Below are positions 10,207-20,302 of a stretch of 64,000 nucleotides of DNA, piece after piece; positions within the stretch are counted from its first letter, which is position 1; each line of letters opens with the position of its first letter. The DNA is taken from contig NC_081339.1 of the NCBI RefSeq assembly GCF_022539665.2, positions 2,001,017 to 2,065,016 of the forward strand. Direction: 5' to 3'. The position numbers and the translations under genes are program-made. This DNA comes from Daphnia carinata. Taxonomy: Eukaryota > Arthropoda > Branchiopoda > Diplostraca > Daphniidae. Under the pieces are notes generated by a model, which saw only the letters and a list, made by a program, of their open reading frames with translations, had not been told where the DNA came from and ran no database searches.

Positions 10207-10618
10207 ATGTTGAGATCAGCAGCAAACCGCTTGATGTTTCCAATCATCTCAGGTTCCCCAAAACGTTCTGGAATGTTTTTTTTTTCATAGGTCTAATATT
10301 TTCATGTTACAGGTTTATCAAGCTGTTAGGTTTTTGAGCACAGATCACCCAAGAGTTATTTCAGCTGGAGAGGCATCACTTGTTGAGGTATTGAAACAAA
10401 AGTTTCTGAAAGCAAAATACATTGAAGTGCAAGATATCTCAGGTAAACTCATCAGTTCATCAAGTTAGCCCAAACTGTGTATGACATGTTGTTTGCATTG
10501 TATTTTAGGTGGCTGTGGTTCCATGTACGAAATCTATGTGGAGACTCCAGATTTCAAAGGTCTTAATACAATCAAACAACATAGGTTAGTCACCGAAGCC
10601 CTTCTAGATGCTATCTAG
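10207..10618 (+). CDS. BolA-like protein 3 (mitochondrial), copy A, shortened C-terminus
   Basis: BolA3 proteins are small mitochondrial factors that work with GLRX5/NFU1 in delivering iron-sulfur clusters. Exon 1 (10207-10252) starts at ATG and reads MLRSAANRLMFPIIS. Exon 2 (10323-10442) adds AVRFLSTD and the KH-like fold up to VEVLKQKFLKAKYIEVQDIS. Exon 3 (10509-10618) has the hallmark GGCGSMYEIYVE and IKQHRLVTEAL. Phases agree (1 then 1), giving 91 residues. The Arg/Ala-rich start followed by RFLST is a typical mitochondrial presequence with its cleavage region. After LVTEAL the protein stops at LLDAI, about a dozen residues before family members end, so the last helix is short. The acceptor chosen for exon 2 (AAG at 10322) keeps the frame. 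The nearby CAG at 10312 would not. It is an open gene copy, possibly on the way to decay. Confidence 0.68.
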
Positions 10619-10799
10619 AAAAAAAATCAGAATAGTCTCGTGGTGCAGACAGGCATGTTGCTGTTTGTGTTACTTCATGCCTGAATGATTTTTGGTGTCT
10701 TCATGTCAGTTGTGTCTTGGTGAAGGTGACGTTTGAAGGTAAGTCCCAGTATTTAATTAATTAGTTTTAGCCCTATTGATCTATTTTCGCCCTCCATCT

Positions 10800-11215
10800 T
10801 TGGCATGATTGGTTTTGTTCTTCTTTTCGGCAGACCATTTTTGCCTGGCTGCCTATGCCATCGTGAGGCATTTTTTGTTTTGTTTTTCTTTTCGGCGGGC
10901 GATATTTTGCCGGCCGCCTATGCCTTCGTAAGGCATTTTTTTGCTTTTTTTTCTTTGTTTCATTTTTGCCCGACTGCCCGTCCGCCCATTTCGAAGCATT
11001 TTTTGCTTTGTTTTTCTTTTTGGCCGCCCATTTTTGGCCTTCCAGCTATGCCTTCGTGAGGTGTCTTTTACTCTGTGTTTTTTTTTTTTCGACGCGGCAT
11101 TATTTTGCTCGGTCGCCTATGCCTTCGTGAGGCATTTTTGTTTTTGTTTATTTTTTCATTTTGGCAAGCCATTTTTGACCGGCCGCTGCCTTCGTGAGGC
11201 TTTGTTTTCTTTTGC
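10800..11215 (+). repeat. Minisatellite, about six units of 60-72 bp
   Basis: Units share TATGCCTTCGTGAGGCATTTTT followed by T-rich DNA with TTTTCTTTTCGGC. Unit landmarks lie near 10853, 10918, 10988 (degenerate), 11046, 11117 and 11187. Each landmark contains the small inverted repeat GCCT-tcgtg-AGGC. Open frames across it are phenylalanine-rich products of the T runs and are not called as genes. Confidence 0.8.
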
Positions 11216-11812
11216 TTTTCTGAGCGTGTCCCGTGTGCAGATGGGGCACTTAGATAGTGTCAATGCCACTTGGTCACACTTTGTCGTACCGTAATTATGT
11301 GCGTGTTGTCAAATTTGAACCCGTAGCACTCTTCAAAATAGCCTTAGAGTTATGTTCCTTGATACTTCACACCCTCGTAAGATAAAGACCGAATGCAACA
11401 TTTCTCAAAAAAACAGTTAGTGTACTGCAATACCGATTAGTCTTTAATATGATGAAGAAAAATTTTCAAATGCACAACAATTTCATTGGAACTATGTTCC
11501 AACATGCCGATGATAATTTTGGGGAAGAATTTTTTTTAAGGGAAAAATTTGGATTCATTTTTTAAAAAACAACTTTCAGAAAAAAAAGAAATGGTTGGAA
11601 AACATGGAAACTGATGAAATGTTTACACACTTTTTGATAAAGGTAACGCTCGCCCCAAGCACAATCATAGTCACACATAGAATGAAAAATTTGCTCAACC
11701 AAGGCTTTTGCTCTCTTTTTAAATTCCAAAAGTAAATTTACGGGTAAAAAAAAAAAGGACGAAACAGAAACAGAGAAAACAACTGCGCGAATGAGGCTGT
11801 TGAGTTGTGACG

Positions 11813-12417
11813 TCATAAAAACAGAACGGAAAGCGGTAACAACAAAAAGGCTAATGATGAGATTCGCAATCCGACCAGCGAAGAAACTCCTCCACGAGCT
11901 TTGGGAGGCTCGAACCCTCGGTCAACGACGTTAATCTTCCATCCCAAGCTATTGTGCGTGTAACACTGTTCAAAATTTCGTAAACCACGGGAATCAGTTA
12001 ATAGATAAAGAAAGAAATGGAACTTGTGTGCTAATCACCTGATAATACAAGGTGTTGGGTGCGTTCAGTGGAACAGGCCACGTTACGTTGGCCGGATGCC
12101 GTCGATCGCTTTGGCATTCGAGTATCAAAGTTTGTTTGTAGCCTTCAAATGTCTCTGATTCGGCCCACTTGTCCACCGTTTTGCGCTCCCATTCGCACAG
12201 GCTTCCGGCTGAGGAACAATCGTGATGTTAAATTTTGTGTTTTACTTTCATCCTAAAGTGTTTGATGAGTTTAGCAATTACCAGCGGTGGGAAAAGGAAA
12301 TCCGCTAGGATCGAACTCGATTTCGGCAAATATGCGCTGATCAATTTCAATACTGCCAGTGACCGTCGGGGTATTATTTTCCTGTTCATTTTGTAATGTG
12401 GTAGTTGGAGATTCTTG
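11813..12417 (-). CDS. Skeletor-like protein, C-terminal exons (5' part missing)
   Basis: Three minus exons join in one frame. 12417-12282 reads IEIDQRIFAEIEFDPSGFPF and PTAA. 12208-12039 begins GSLCEWERKTVDKWAE and ends NAPNTLYYQ. 11965-11813 reads CYTHNSLGWKINVVDRG and ends in a hydrophobic tail (SSLAFLLLPLSVLFL) before TGA. The order PTAAGxLCEW ... YYQCYTHxxLGWKI is the conserved C-terminus of arthropod Skeletor proteins (DM13/DOMON, matrix or spindle-associated). The hydrophobic end could be a GPI-anchor signal. Splice sites are canonical. The upstream DM13/DOMON exons are absent: directly beyond 12417 the BolA duplication unit B begins. With no visible 5' end it is probably a truncated gene. 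Confidence 0.7.
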
Positions 12418-12731
12418 CTGCAAAAAACATACTTGCTTTTCAAGCGGGGCGGGTTTTCGGAGGAACTGGGGGAACCCCGCTATTCTTCAATACTGTGTCA
12501 CCATTTAGCAAACAAAAAACATGTACCATCAACGTCGAGTCTAAAATCCATAACAGTTATGAAATTAAATTTATTTTTGCTTTAGGTTAAAAAACAATAT
12601 TGTTTTACGAATTGGTAAATAAAACTCATATCAGGATAAGTGAAATGGATTTGACAAATGTACTAATGGGTTTTGCAACACTATACTGCTCTGTGGAAGG
12701 AAAATTAAAAGGATTTCAAAAATTCATTATG

Positions 12732-12880
12732 TTGGGCGTCCATAGCCGAGTGGTTATGGCGTCTGATGATTATCAATGACCCTAGATGAGGCTTAGAGGG
12801 ATTGAAGTAATGTACATGGAAACATGGGACATGGAACCTGAACTTGGGGCGCGAGTCTACGGTCGATGATCACATTTTTT
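12732..12880 (+). ncRNA. Candidate Pol III transcript or tRNA-derived element (unit B)
   Basis: Identical over 149 bases to 9410-9558, including the A-box-like TAGCCGAGTGGTTATGG, the B-box-like GGCGCGAGTCT and the terminal T run (T7 here). The surrounding repeat is diverged, so this block has been either constrained or gene-converted. Confidence 0.4.
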
Positions 12881-13001
12881 TCCAAATTAACGGTATTTGA
12901 GAAATAAAATAAAACAAAGGAAAAAGCAAAATGTAAAATTAGCAATTCAACGTAATTATGTAATTAATAATTAACAAAAACTTCCGGTGAATTGTAACAT
13001 G

Positions 13002-13045
13002 ATGTCCGTCCAGACGATCGCCAGGGTCAAAGGTTCGAATCGGGA
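13002..13045 (+). promoter_or_regulatory. Second conserved block with B-box-like motif (unit B)
   Basis: Exact match to 9678-9721, containing GGTTCGAATC. Confidence 0.4.
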
Positions 13046-13573
13046 TCACACCAAAACGTTTTGCATTTTCAATTTTAGATTTGATTAGATTTTTAGGTTC
13101 GCTGTGTGTTTGGGATTCATAGAATATGCTTTTTAGAATTTTTTCGGCTAATCAACTAGTTGTAGCAAGAATTGAAAGATAGGTTTTTTTCAATCTGCTT
13201 AATGTCAGCATGAATTGTATTAATATGTTATCTGTATGTTATCTGTATGTTGTATTAATATGTTACTATGTAATCTGTGTATCAAAGTCAATAGAACCCC
13301 GCCTTAATTTGAAAGGCAATAGAAAATTATTTTTTTTATCTGTGGATCTGGCAACGCTTATGCTAAAGCAGACGACGAAACGGGTTATAAAAGTAAACAA
13401 CGTACGAACAAAAAGAAAATTCTTAGTTAGGTAGTGCATACTGCCGTTGTCTGTTGTATAATTAAACTAAACATTTTCCCGAATTTTCCAAAATTTTGTG
13501 GTGCCCTAATACTTTTCTTAGCATATAGTTCTCTGAATTTTTTCTCTATAGGTCTAACATTTTCATGTTTCAG

Positions 13574-13921
13574 GCTTATCAAGCTGTTAGGTTTTTGGGC
13601 ACAGATGACCCAAGAATTATTTCAGCTGGAGAGGTATCACTTGTTGAGGTATTGAAACAAAAGTTTCCCAAAGCATAGTACATTGAAATGCAATATATCA
13701 CAGTAAACTCTTCAATTCAACAAGTAAAGCCCAATTTTTGTATGACATGTAGTTTGCATTGTATTTTAGGTGGCTGTGGTGCCATATACGAAATCTATGT
13801 GGAGACTCCAGATTTCAGAGGTCTTCACACAATCAAGCAACATAGGTTAGTCACTGAAGTCCTTGAACGTTACTACTTTTTGAGTTTCTTGCCAAGTTTG
13901 ATGGCACAGTGGTGCCATTGA
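13574..13921 (+). pseudogene. BolA-like protein 3, copy B (pseudogene)
   Basis: Two exons correspond to exons 2 and 3 of copy A. The first (from 13574) reads AYQAVRFLGTDDPRIISAGE ... LKQKFPKA, then hits TAG at 13676-13678 where copy A has AAA (Lys). The donor after ATATCACA has lost a base relative to copy A. The second (13770-13921) reads GGCGAIYEIYVETPDFRG, IKQHRLVTEVL, then unrelated residues to TGA. The presequence exon is deleted. Its 3' exon is the piece repeated at 360-495. Confidence 0.8.
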
Positions 13922-16900
13922 CAGTTTGACGAGCGTTACCTGGGCGACGGTGGTTGAATCACTACGTCCTACTTATTTCTAATCGAAACTGCCATGAACA
14001 TTATAACAGAAGGAACTGATGGCAAATTGATCATCTTGCCTGTATAACTTTGTACCGTATGAGAAGAGTACCGTATGAGATATCATAAGCTTGTTTGTTG
14101 AATTTTTAACTTAATTGGATGCAGTAGATTTCGTTGTTATGTAAGACGGTTCCCTTATACTTTGTAATACAAAATTAGGAAAGACAAACAATATAAACGC
14201 CGTACCAGAGCCGATCGGTAGCACCACAGTTACAGGCCGTGGAGCGCTGTCTTTCGTGCATAGGTATCTGATTATACTATGCCAACTACATTGACGATCT
14301 TTTTCTGTCACGCAAGTGCCCTCAAGTCACACTTATTCACGTTGCCTCGAAGCAAAGCAAACAAACAATCCACAAGTCACGGACAATAAGAAAAAAAACA
14401 ACCGGAAAAGCCAAAAGGCAAAAGAGACGACATCGAGTGCCCTAAAATGGGACCAGGAAACATTTCTTTCATACCTGAATCGCGACTTCCGTTACGCAAC
14501 GCTAGTTAAACATTATTTTCACGGCTTTATTTCTAATAGACGCCTTCGTGGTACACGTCACAAGGAAAATTTTTCAACAATAACGTTGGGTAACTGACGT
14601 AATTCCTCACCGTATTCGAGAACACGTAGTTTCGTTATTGCTGATGAATTCACCATGAGCCGTAATTGACTTGAATTCACTACTTCCATTGCTAGAACTA
14701 AAGTCAAGGACTATTACGGATTATGCATTTTCCCTGTACTCACCATTATGTTAAACTGTATCATTCTACAAGATTGAAATACGCCTGTCATTTTTTTGTG
14801 GGGCAGGCTTGATGGATAAACTCTGCGTGCGTAATTGTCCTGTTAAGCAATCTGCTTTCTTTACACTATTAGATTTCATTTTCGGACAATCACCTGATGA
14901 TGTTCTTGATCAATCGCCAATTGAAAGGAGCGATCGAGAGACATGAAATAGTCATTAAAAATTAGTTGTGTAATGAGACATTCTTGTGCCGAAGGCAGCA
15001 CTGCATGGCGGCATCTTTTGTGTTCACTGATCGTGATTTAACAAACGAAATGTAATTTGCATTTTACATTCGGCTTTTATAGTGAGGATTGCAAACTTAT
15101 ATTCACGTTTCAAAATGCAATAATGAAGCAGGTATTAATCAGCTAATTTTAATTAGTTGCATTTTTCTCCCTCTTAGTATGATTCAAAAAGCAGACTAGA
15201 TGTCCTTATTAAAAATAAACCTAGGAGGATTACCTGAAGCAGGTAGTACCGACATGTCAACCACAGGACATTCGGCCCACATCACGGGTAATGAAGGGAG
15301 CAACCACGCGGAATCTTATTGCGACGCGTGATATCCACCTAGGTCGTGGCCGGTATTCCCTGGCCACCCCAACGTAAAGTGTGAGTGGCATCCATTTTAT
15401 ACGGAACTATTCAGCTCAAAAATGGATGCTGCTAGAAGTGCAGATATTCATCGATTTTCTTGCTTTCATAATAATCTGAAACCATTTATCGAAAAAACAA
15501 ATAATGAAATGTAGGGTTCGCATAAATTTTGTAAATATGAAATAACTCTTTTTCTCGTTAATTTGAAATAATGTATTTAATTAGTATATTATATGACGTA
15601 ACAGTGTATTGTTTTAGGTGTACGGTTCAAGGTGGGCGGGGCTTATTTCAATGTAAGTGGAAGAACGGCAAGCCGTATTCCTTACATAAGCCTATGCTGA
15701 ACATGTTCAGCGTTGCCAGTTGTGCTTAAGTAAAAATGTCAGCTTTTACAGTGAGGGCTGGAAACTTATATTCACTTTTCAAAGTGTAGACCGAATAATG
15801 AAGCAAGTAATAATCAGCTAATTTTAATTTGTAAATTTTTTTTCCCTCTCAGTATGATTCAAAAGGCAGACCAGATGTCCTTATTCAAAATAAACCTAGG
15901 AGGATTATCTGAAGCAGGTAGTCCCGACCTGTCCACCATAGGGCATTCGATCCTCATCTCGGGTCATGGTGGGCACAACCACACGGAAGGGTGGTTTTGG
16001 TGAGGACCTCTCCGATCAGCATGGCGACTGCAAACTGACCTGTATGGCCCCGTATAGCCATCACGAAAAGGATGCCTTCTTAAGTGATGATGCCAATCAA
16101 TCGGTGGTAGTACATGCACACACAGAACTATCACGGCTAACCCCAGAATTGCCAGGAAAATGGAACGTTGAGAAAAACGGCGAATGAGGAGCCATTCAAT
16201 GTCTACCAAGTATCTCATAGTTTTCCCTTTTTTTGTGTGTTTTTCTTTTTCTTCCAAACTTAGATGCACAAAATATCTGCTTCTGCTCGGTGCAGCCACT
16301 TGTTCGTCAACTAACGTTGCAAACTTGGCTATGCAAGGTTCCATCCTCTGACCGTTTAAAATCAGAGGCGTAGCAACTCCTTTTTCGTTCAGCATTTTTG
16401 GGTGACATATGTTGAAACTGAGTTTAGTACAGAAAGAACAGGCTGGTTGCGAGATAATATATACTACATAGTACATAAAGCAGAGGAATTTTTTTATGGG
16501 CTGAACGTCCAAACTGGCTGCTATGGCTTGCCTCCCGCGTTGTTTTCCTGCCCAAATGCGTACGGCGTTCATCAATCTTTTTTTTTTTTTTTTGGCTTTG
16601 TTTAAATACCACCACGTTTTTTGTGTTGTGCTTTAATAAATTGTTGTAAAAGGGGCAAAATAAACTTTAGATTTACTCCTATATTTGTATTTAGGTAATT
16701 TCACTTGTACGTTTTTATTCACAAGAGAGAAAAAGAGAAAATTATGAAAAAATGATCAGCTAGTCGTCGTTTGCGGGATATGCAACAACCACAGCTCTGT
16801 CGACTAAGTGTAAAAAAAAGGAAAAATGAAAAAATCCGTTGATGGTTGTACCTCGTTTAAATGCGTTTGTGAAGCGCCTCCGTGGAACCTTGGCGCCCCC

Positions 16901-17113
16901 CCCCTTGTCTTGGAAAGTATGTAGCTAAAGTTGTAACCATTCTTGACGGGGATTATCTTCCAATTTTACAATTACTTTTTAACGACGATTTTCTTCTTGT
17001 CTTCTCTCCTTTAGCCAGACAGTATGCAAACTTCCTACACCCTCCGTTTTTCTACGAAGAAACGGTATTATTCAGTAGAGTAAAGCGAACGAAAACAATA
17101 AATTACTCAGTCC
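13785..17113 (+). repeat. Segmental duplication, copy 2 (3.33 kb)
   Basis: Partner of 360-3692. Here the left part is continuous with the complete BolA exon, so copy 2 is probably nearer the ancestral arrangement on that side. The right edge, after CTCAGTCC, passes into unrelated AT-rich sequence without tyrosine-rich repeats. The body contains the same nested repeat, hairpin and short open frames as copy 1. Confidence 0.93.
15964..16218 (-). CDS. Possible small membrane protein or N-terminal exon (copy 2)
   Basis: Identical 84-codon frame to that at 2536-2790: ATG at 16216-16218, a single hydrophobic span, basic His-rich tail, TGA at 15964. No recognised family. Confidence 0.3.
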   Translation of the reverse strand: MRYLVDIEWLLIRRFSQRSIFLAILGLAVIVLCVHVLPPIDWHHHLRRHPFRDGYTGPYRSVCSRHADRRGPHQNHPSVWLCPP

Positions 17114-17870
17114 ACCTCCCTCAGTACAACTGAGAAAAGAATACAAAATGCTGTAGCTATTTCAACATGTTACCTGGAATTTAGTATTGCTAATAATTGA
17201 TTGTGTGTCATTTTTTTAATTAGCTATTGCATCTATCGCCTAGCTCGCTAATAACACCAAGTAAAAAATTTTTTTTTTGTCCTTGAAGCGAATGAAGAAA
17301 ACTTGCTTAATCAAACACTACGTCATTGTATTTTATTTTTGTATTTTGTTTTGTTGTAGCAACGAGTTGATCACCCCAATGTGCTTCGTAGACATTAACT
17401 TGTGCTTTAACCTTAACTTGCTCATCATTTTTTTCGACTGAACTCTTTGTATTCGTTTTCTTTTTGTTTTGTTTTGAATTCTTTGATAAAAACGATTCAA
17501 ATCCCTACCTCTTTTGTAACGCCACAAGGTTTATTGGTCTCTGTGCTTTGTATTCGTTTGAGAAAACATGTGATCGACCTTCTGGAGTGAAGCCAAAAGA
17601 TGGTGAATATGAACATTTTTACGGTCATTCAGCACGTATAGTCTGGAACAGTTTGGTATTATAAACAACAGAAAGTTGCCCAACCTCTGACAGATAACTT
17701 GTTGATAGACTTGCGCTCGTAACGGTTGCAATAAGTATTTTGGCATGACTTTTGAAAAATTGGTAAATTTTTTATGTCTCCATACATTTTTGAAACTAAA
17801 GCCTGCGTAAAGTGTTCCAATAGCCCATAATAAAAATTGGTAGTGTTATTCTTTCCCTTTTCGTATAGCA
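17114..17870. other. Stretch without a recognised gene
   Basis: AT-rich with short open frames on both strands. None has a recognisable motif or a convincing pair of splice sites. Confidence 0.4.
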
Positions 17871-17875
17871 AGTTA

Positions 17876-18166
17876 TGACCATTGCACTGATTTCTTCGCT
17901 GACGTCTATAACCTCCGCTAATTTAGAGGAAGGAAGTCAGGTGTACGCTTCTTACTTGCCCTTCTATTCTGAAGTGCACGTGTTCAATTCAACGTCCGTC
18001 CATCTGATACTCCCCCCTATCATCAGCCCATAATCCACCATAAACAATGGTATTCTACGATTGAAAGGATTGGGTTTAATCGACCTTCTTGATGTGAAGA
18101 GACTGACATTTAGACTAAGGCAACTAGAAAAAACGGGAAAAACATCACGAATTTCAACAGTCAAGG
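17876..18166 (+). pseudogene. Coding-like fragment with one in-frame stop (unrecognised)
   Basis: From an ATG at about 17876 one frame reads MTIALISSLTSITSANLEEG (signal-peptide-like) and HVFNSTSVHLILPPIISP, then a TAA at about 18032, and then continues in the same frame as NNGILRLKGLGLIDLLDVKR ... ISTVK to a possible donor (GTACAA) near 18166. Both halves look like protein in composition. The family is not recognised. It may be a broken secreted protein or two exons read across a short gap. Confidence 0.28.
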
Positions 18167-18375
18167 TACAATAAATATTTTATCAAATTCAGCTTGCTAA
18201 TGAATTTCAACGTGTATATATATTTGCTACTGCTCCGAAAAGAAAGAAGAAGTTGTTAAAACTGCAGTTCTGTTGTTTTCCACTTGTGAGCTAAATTCGA
18301 TGTTTTGGAAAAGGATCGAATGTGCCACGTCATTCGGTGGCATGCCAATACCATGCGACGATCGGCAGAAACTAG

Positions 18376-18793
18376 AAAACTCCTAAAGCGGATTTGAGAA
18401 CATCAGAAACAGCACGATACTCGGCAATGTGTTTGGCTACTTTACCAAACCTGTTGGTGATGCAGGTAAGATTTTATATTTCGTCTTTTGTAATTTTCGT
18501 CGTCTTGTTTTTGCCACTTTTTTGGGGGGATCGTTTAACAGGCTTCCGACGATGCACAGGATACGCTGGTGTACAATTTACCATTTATTTCTATGTTCAA
18601 ACAAAGTCAACTATCTGCTGAAGACGTAAACGGAACACATTTCTTTTCGTTCACAGGAACCGCCAACTTTGTTTCGGCTTCCCTGACTCGGAAAAGTTAT
18701 AATGTTCAGTTGCTTTTGAATGGTTACCCTGACGGTAAAGCGCAAATTGACGAAAGTAACACACAAGATTATCAAAACGATTCCTTGCCTTAG
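18376..18793 (+). CDS. Two coding-like exons of an unrecognised protein (partial)
   Basis: A frame open from 18376 reads DLRTSETARYSAMCLATLPN and LLVMQ to a strong donor (GTAAGA) after 18465. The next exon starts at 18542 after TTTAACAG and continues in phase 0 as ASDDAQDTLVYNLPFISMFK ... FSFTGTANFVSAS ... LLLNGYPDGK to TAG at 18793. The splice sites and the uninterrupted join support coding. I see no known domain and no clear start, so it is probably the 3' part of a larger or degraded gene. Confidence 0.35.
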
Positions 18794-19399
18794 GAAGCGA
18801 TGATTGCTTTGGTAAGGGGCAATCAAATCTCGCTCAAGACTACTAAGTCGACGGTCATTCTGCTGAAGGGTTTCAATTTTTACTCATTTTACGGCATGTT
18901 GATGGATGAAAAAATGTGCCCCGCTGTTTAATAGTTGGTTACCGGGAAAACATTTTCTGTGATGGAAAAACAAAAATGTTAAAATCAAGAAATCCCTCGA
19001 GTCAGTTGGTTATGCCATCTACATTTGTTTTTCTTGAGGAAACAGCCTATCGGTTAAGACTAGATACCTTTAGCTTCAAATACATGCTGGCAATTAGTAG
19101 TCCAATCCTTTGATTATAAACTATTTTGGTCATTTTTTCTGCAGTGCAGGGAGTGAAAATATGAAAATATAAAAATTTTCCAAAATCTTTCAGAGAAATA
19201 GGTAACTCTTATTTACAATTGGAACAACATTTATTTATTGTTTCCGGTTTGGAGTGTGTTTATAATTGGCATCAACACATTACAAAAATACACACAACTA
19301 GTAGGTGCGGCCAGATCTCGGTACAACAAATGTGGGCGAAAGTGCCAAAACATAGACAGTCTTTACGAAACAGTTTATAACAACAAAGCAAAGAATATC

Positions 19400-20060
19400 G
19401 AAAAGGTATGTAGTGACGCAGATGTCGACGAGCGCGGGCCTCTGTGTGGCTGTTCCCTCGAAGGAATACAGGCGCCCTCGGGCCCGGAGCTCGGTGCAGG
19501 GCAGAGTTACGCCGTACAGCAGAGTTTCGTTAGGCGCAGGGCAGAGGAATGCCCCCCGCTTTCCGCGAAGAGCGACGTGTTTCCGTGCAGCATAAACCGC
19601 CATGTTTATTTATTTTGGCCGTTGGTTGCCGTCGATCGCCATTTGGTACTTCTTCGGGTCCTTGTGTAGCATTTAAGACGCTTTGGACGTCGCTTAGCGT
19701 CCCTTGTGTCTCGTTTTGTAGCCAAAAGGCGCGGAATCGCTTCGCTTGGTCCAGAAATTTCCATTTGAACGCTCGTCGTGGTCAGCAAAGTGGTTGGCCT
19801 TAGCTGCCATTTTTTGTTCGCCGTTATCCTCTCCTACGTGACTACAGCCGCTTTTTTGTTGGTTGTTTTGGGAAAAGGTATAACGACAATACGTCTTTCG
19901 GTCGTCCGATTTTCCAACGCTGGTGTTGCATATTCATCCGGAAGTATGTTGTTTTCGTTTTTTTGTACGTATTCTTTTCTTCGACTTCTGTCGAGCAGAA
20001 AGATACTTTGTCCCGTGTATCTTGGCTTGCGGCGACAGCAGTCGAGGAAACAGGTTGAGA
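19400..20060. other. GC-rich island, unassigned
   Basis: GC content and CpG density rise sharply relative to the surrounding DNA, especially 19420-19600 (GCGCGGGCC, CCCTCGGGCCCGGAGC). Open frames exist on both strands (for example 19238-19669 plus) but their peptides have no recognisable motif. It could be a promoter region, a degraded exon cluster or inserted DNA. The motif GCTGCCATTTTTTG near 19803 is a common kind of 5'-UTR/promoter text, which is only suggestive. Confidence 0.3.
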
Positions 20061-20302
20061 TTTTTTAATTTTGAAAGTTTTACTCCCAAATGTTGTTATT
20101 TTCTTTTTTTTTCATAAATGACGCTTTTATTCTTTTTGGATGACTTAATGGCAGAATATATTTCTTCGGTTTGGTCCATCTTCGCCGGAGAGCTGGTGTG
20201 GTAAAGGTCTGGTAACGCGTCCGTGACGGCCAAGCTTCGGTCGGCGGGTTCGTCCTGGTTGCCACCAGATGAAATAATTTGATTAATGATTTATTTTGAT
20301 GA

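Larger units (their letters stand above)
9097..10618 (+). repeat. Older BolA-containing duplication, unit A
   Basis: From the text around AAACATAC (9097) through the BolA exons, this unit aligns with 12423 to about 13860 at an estimated 85-90% identity with small indels. Unit B lacks the segment carrying BolA exon 1 (about 10196-10290). The duplication is clearly older than the 3.3-kb one. Confidence 0.8.
12423..13880 (+). repeat. Older BolA-containing duplication, unit B
   Basis: Direct-repeat partner of 9097-10618, starting in the intergenic GGGGCGGGTTTTCGG text and running through the BolA exons. A deletion relative to unit A removed the segment with BolA exon 1. Its 3' end is inside copy 2 of the younger 3.3-kb duplication. 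Confidence 0.8.

Noticed and set aside
10805-11294. Phe-rich plus-strand open frames as a membrane protein
   Set aside because: They follow the T runs of the minisatellite and change with unit number; no start context or domain.
11901-11921. B-box-like GGGTTCGAGCC on the minus strand, possible tRNA
   Set aside because: It lies inside the last Skeletor-like exon (DRGFEPPKA) and no A box or cloverleaf surrounds it.
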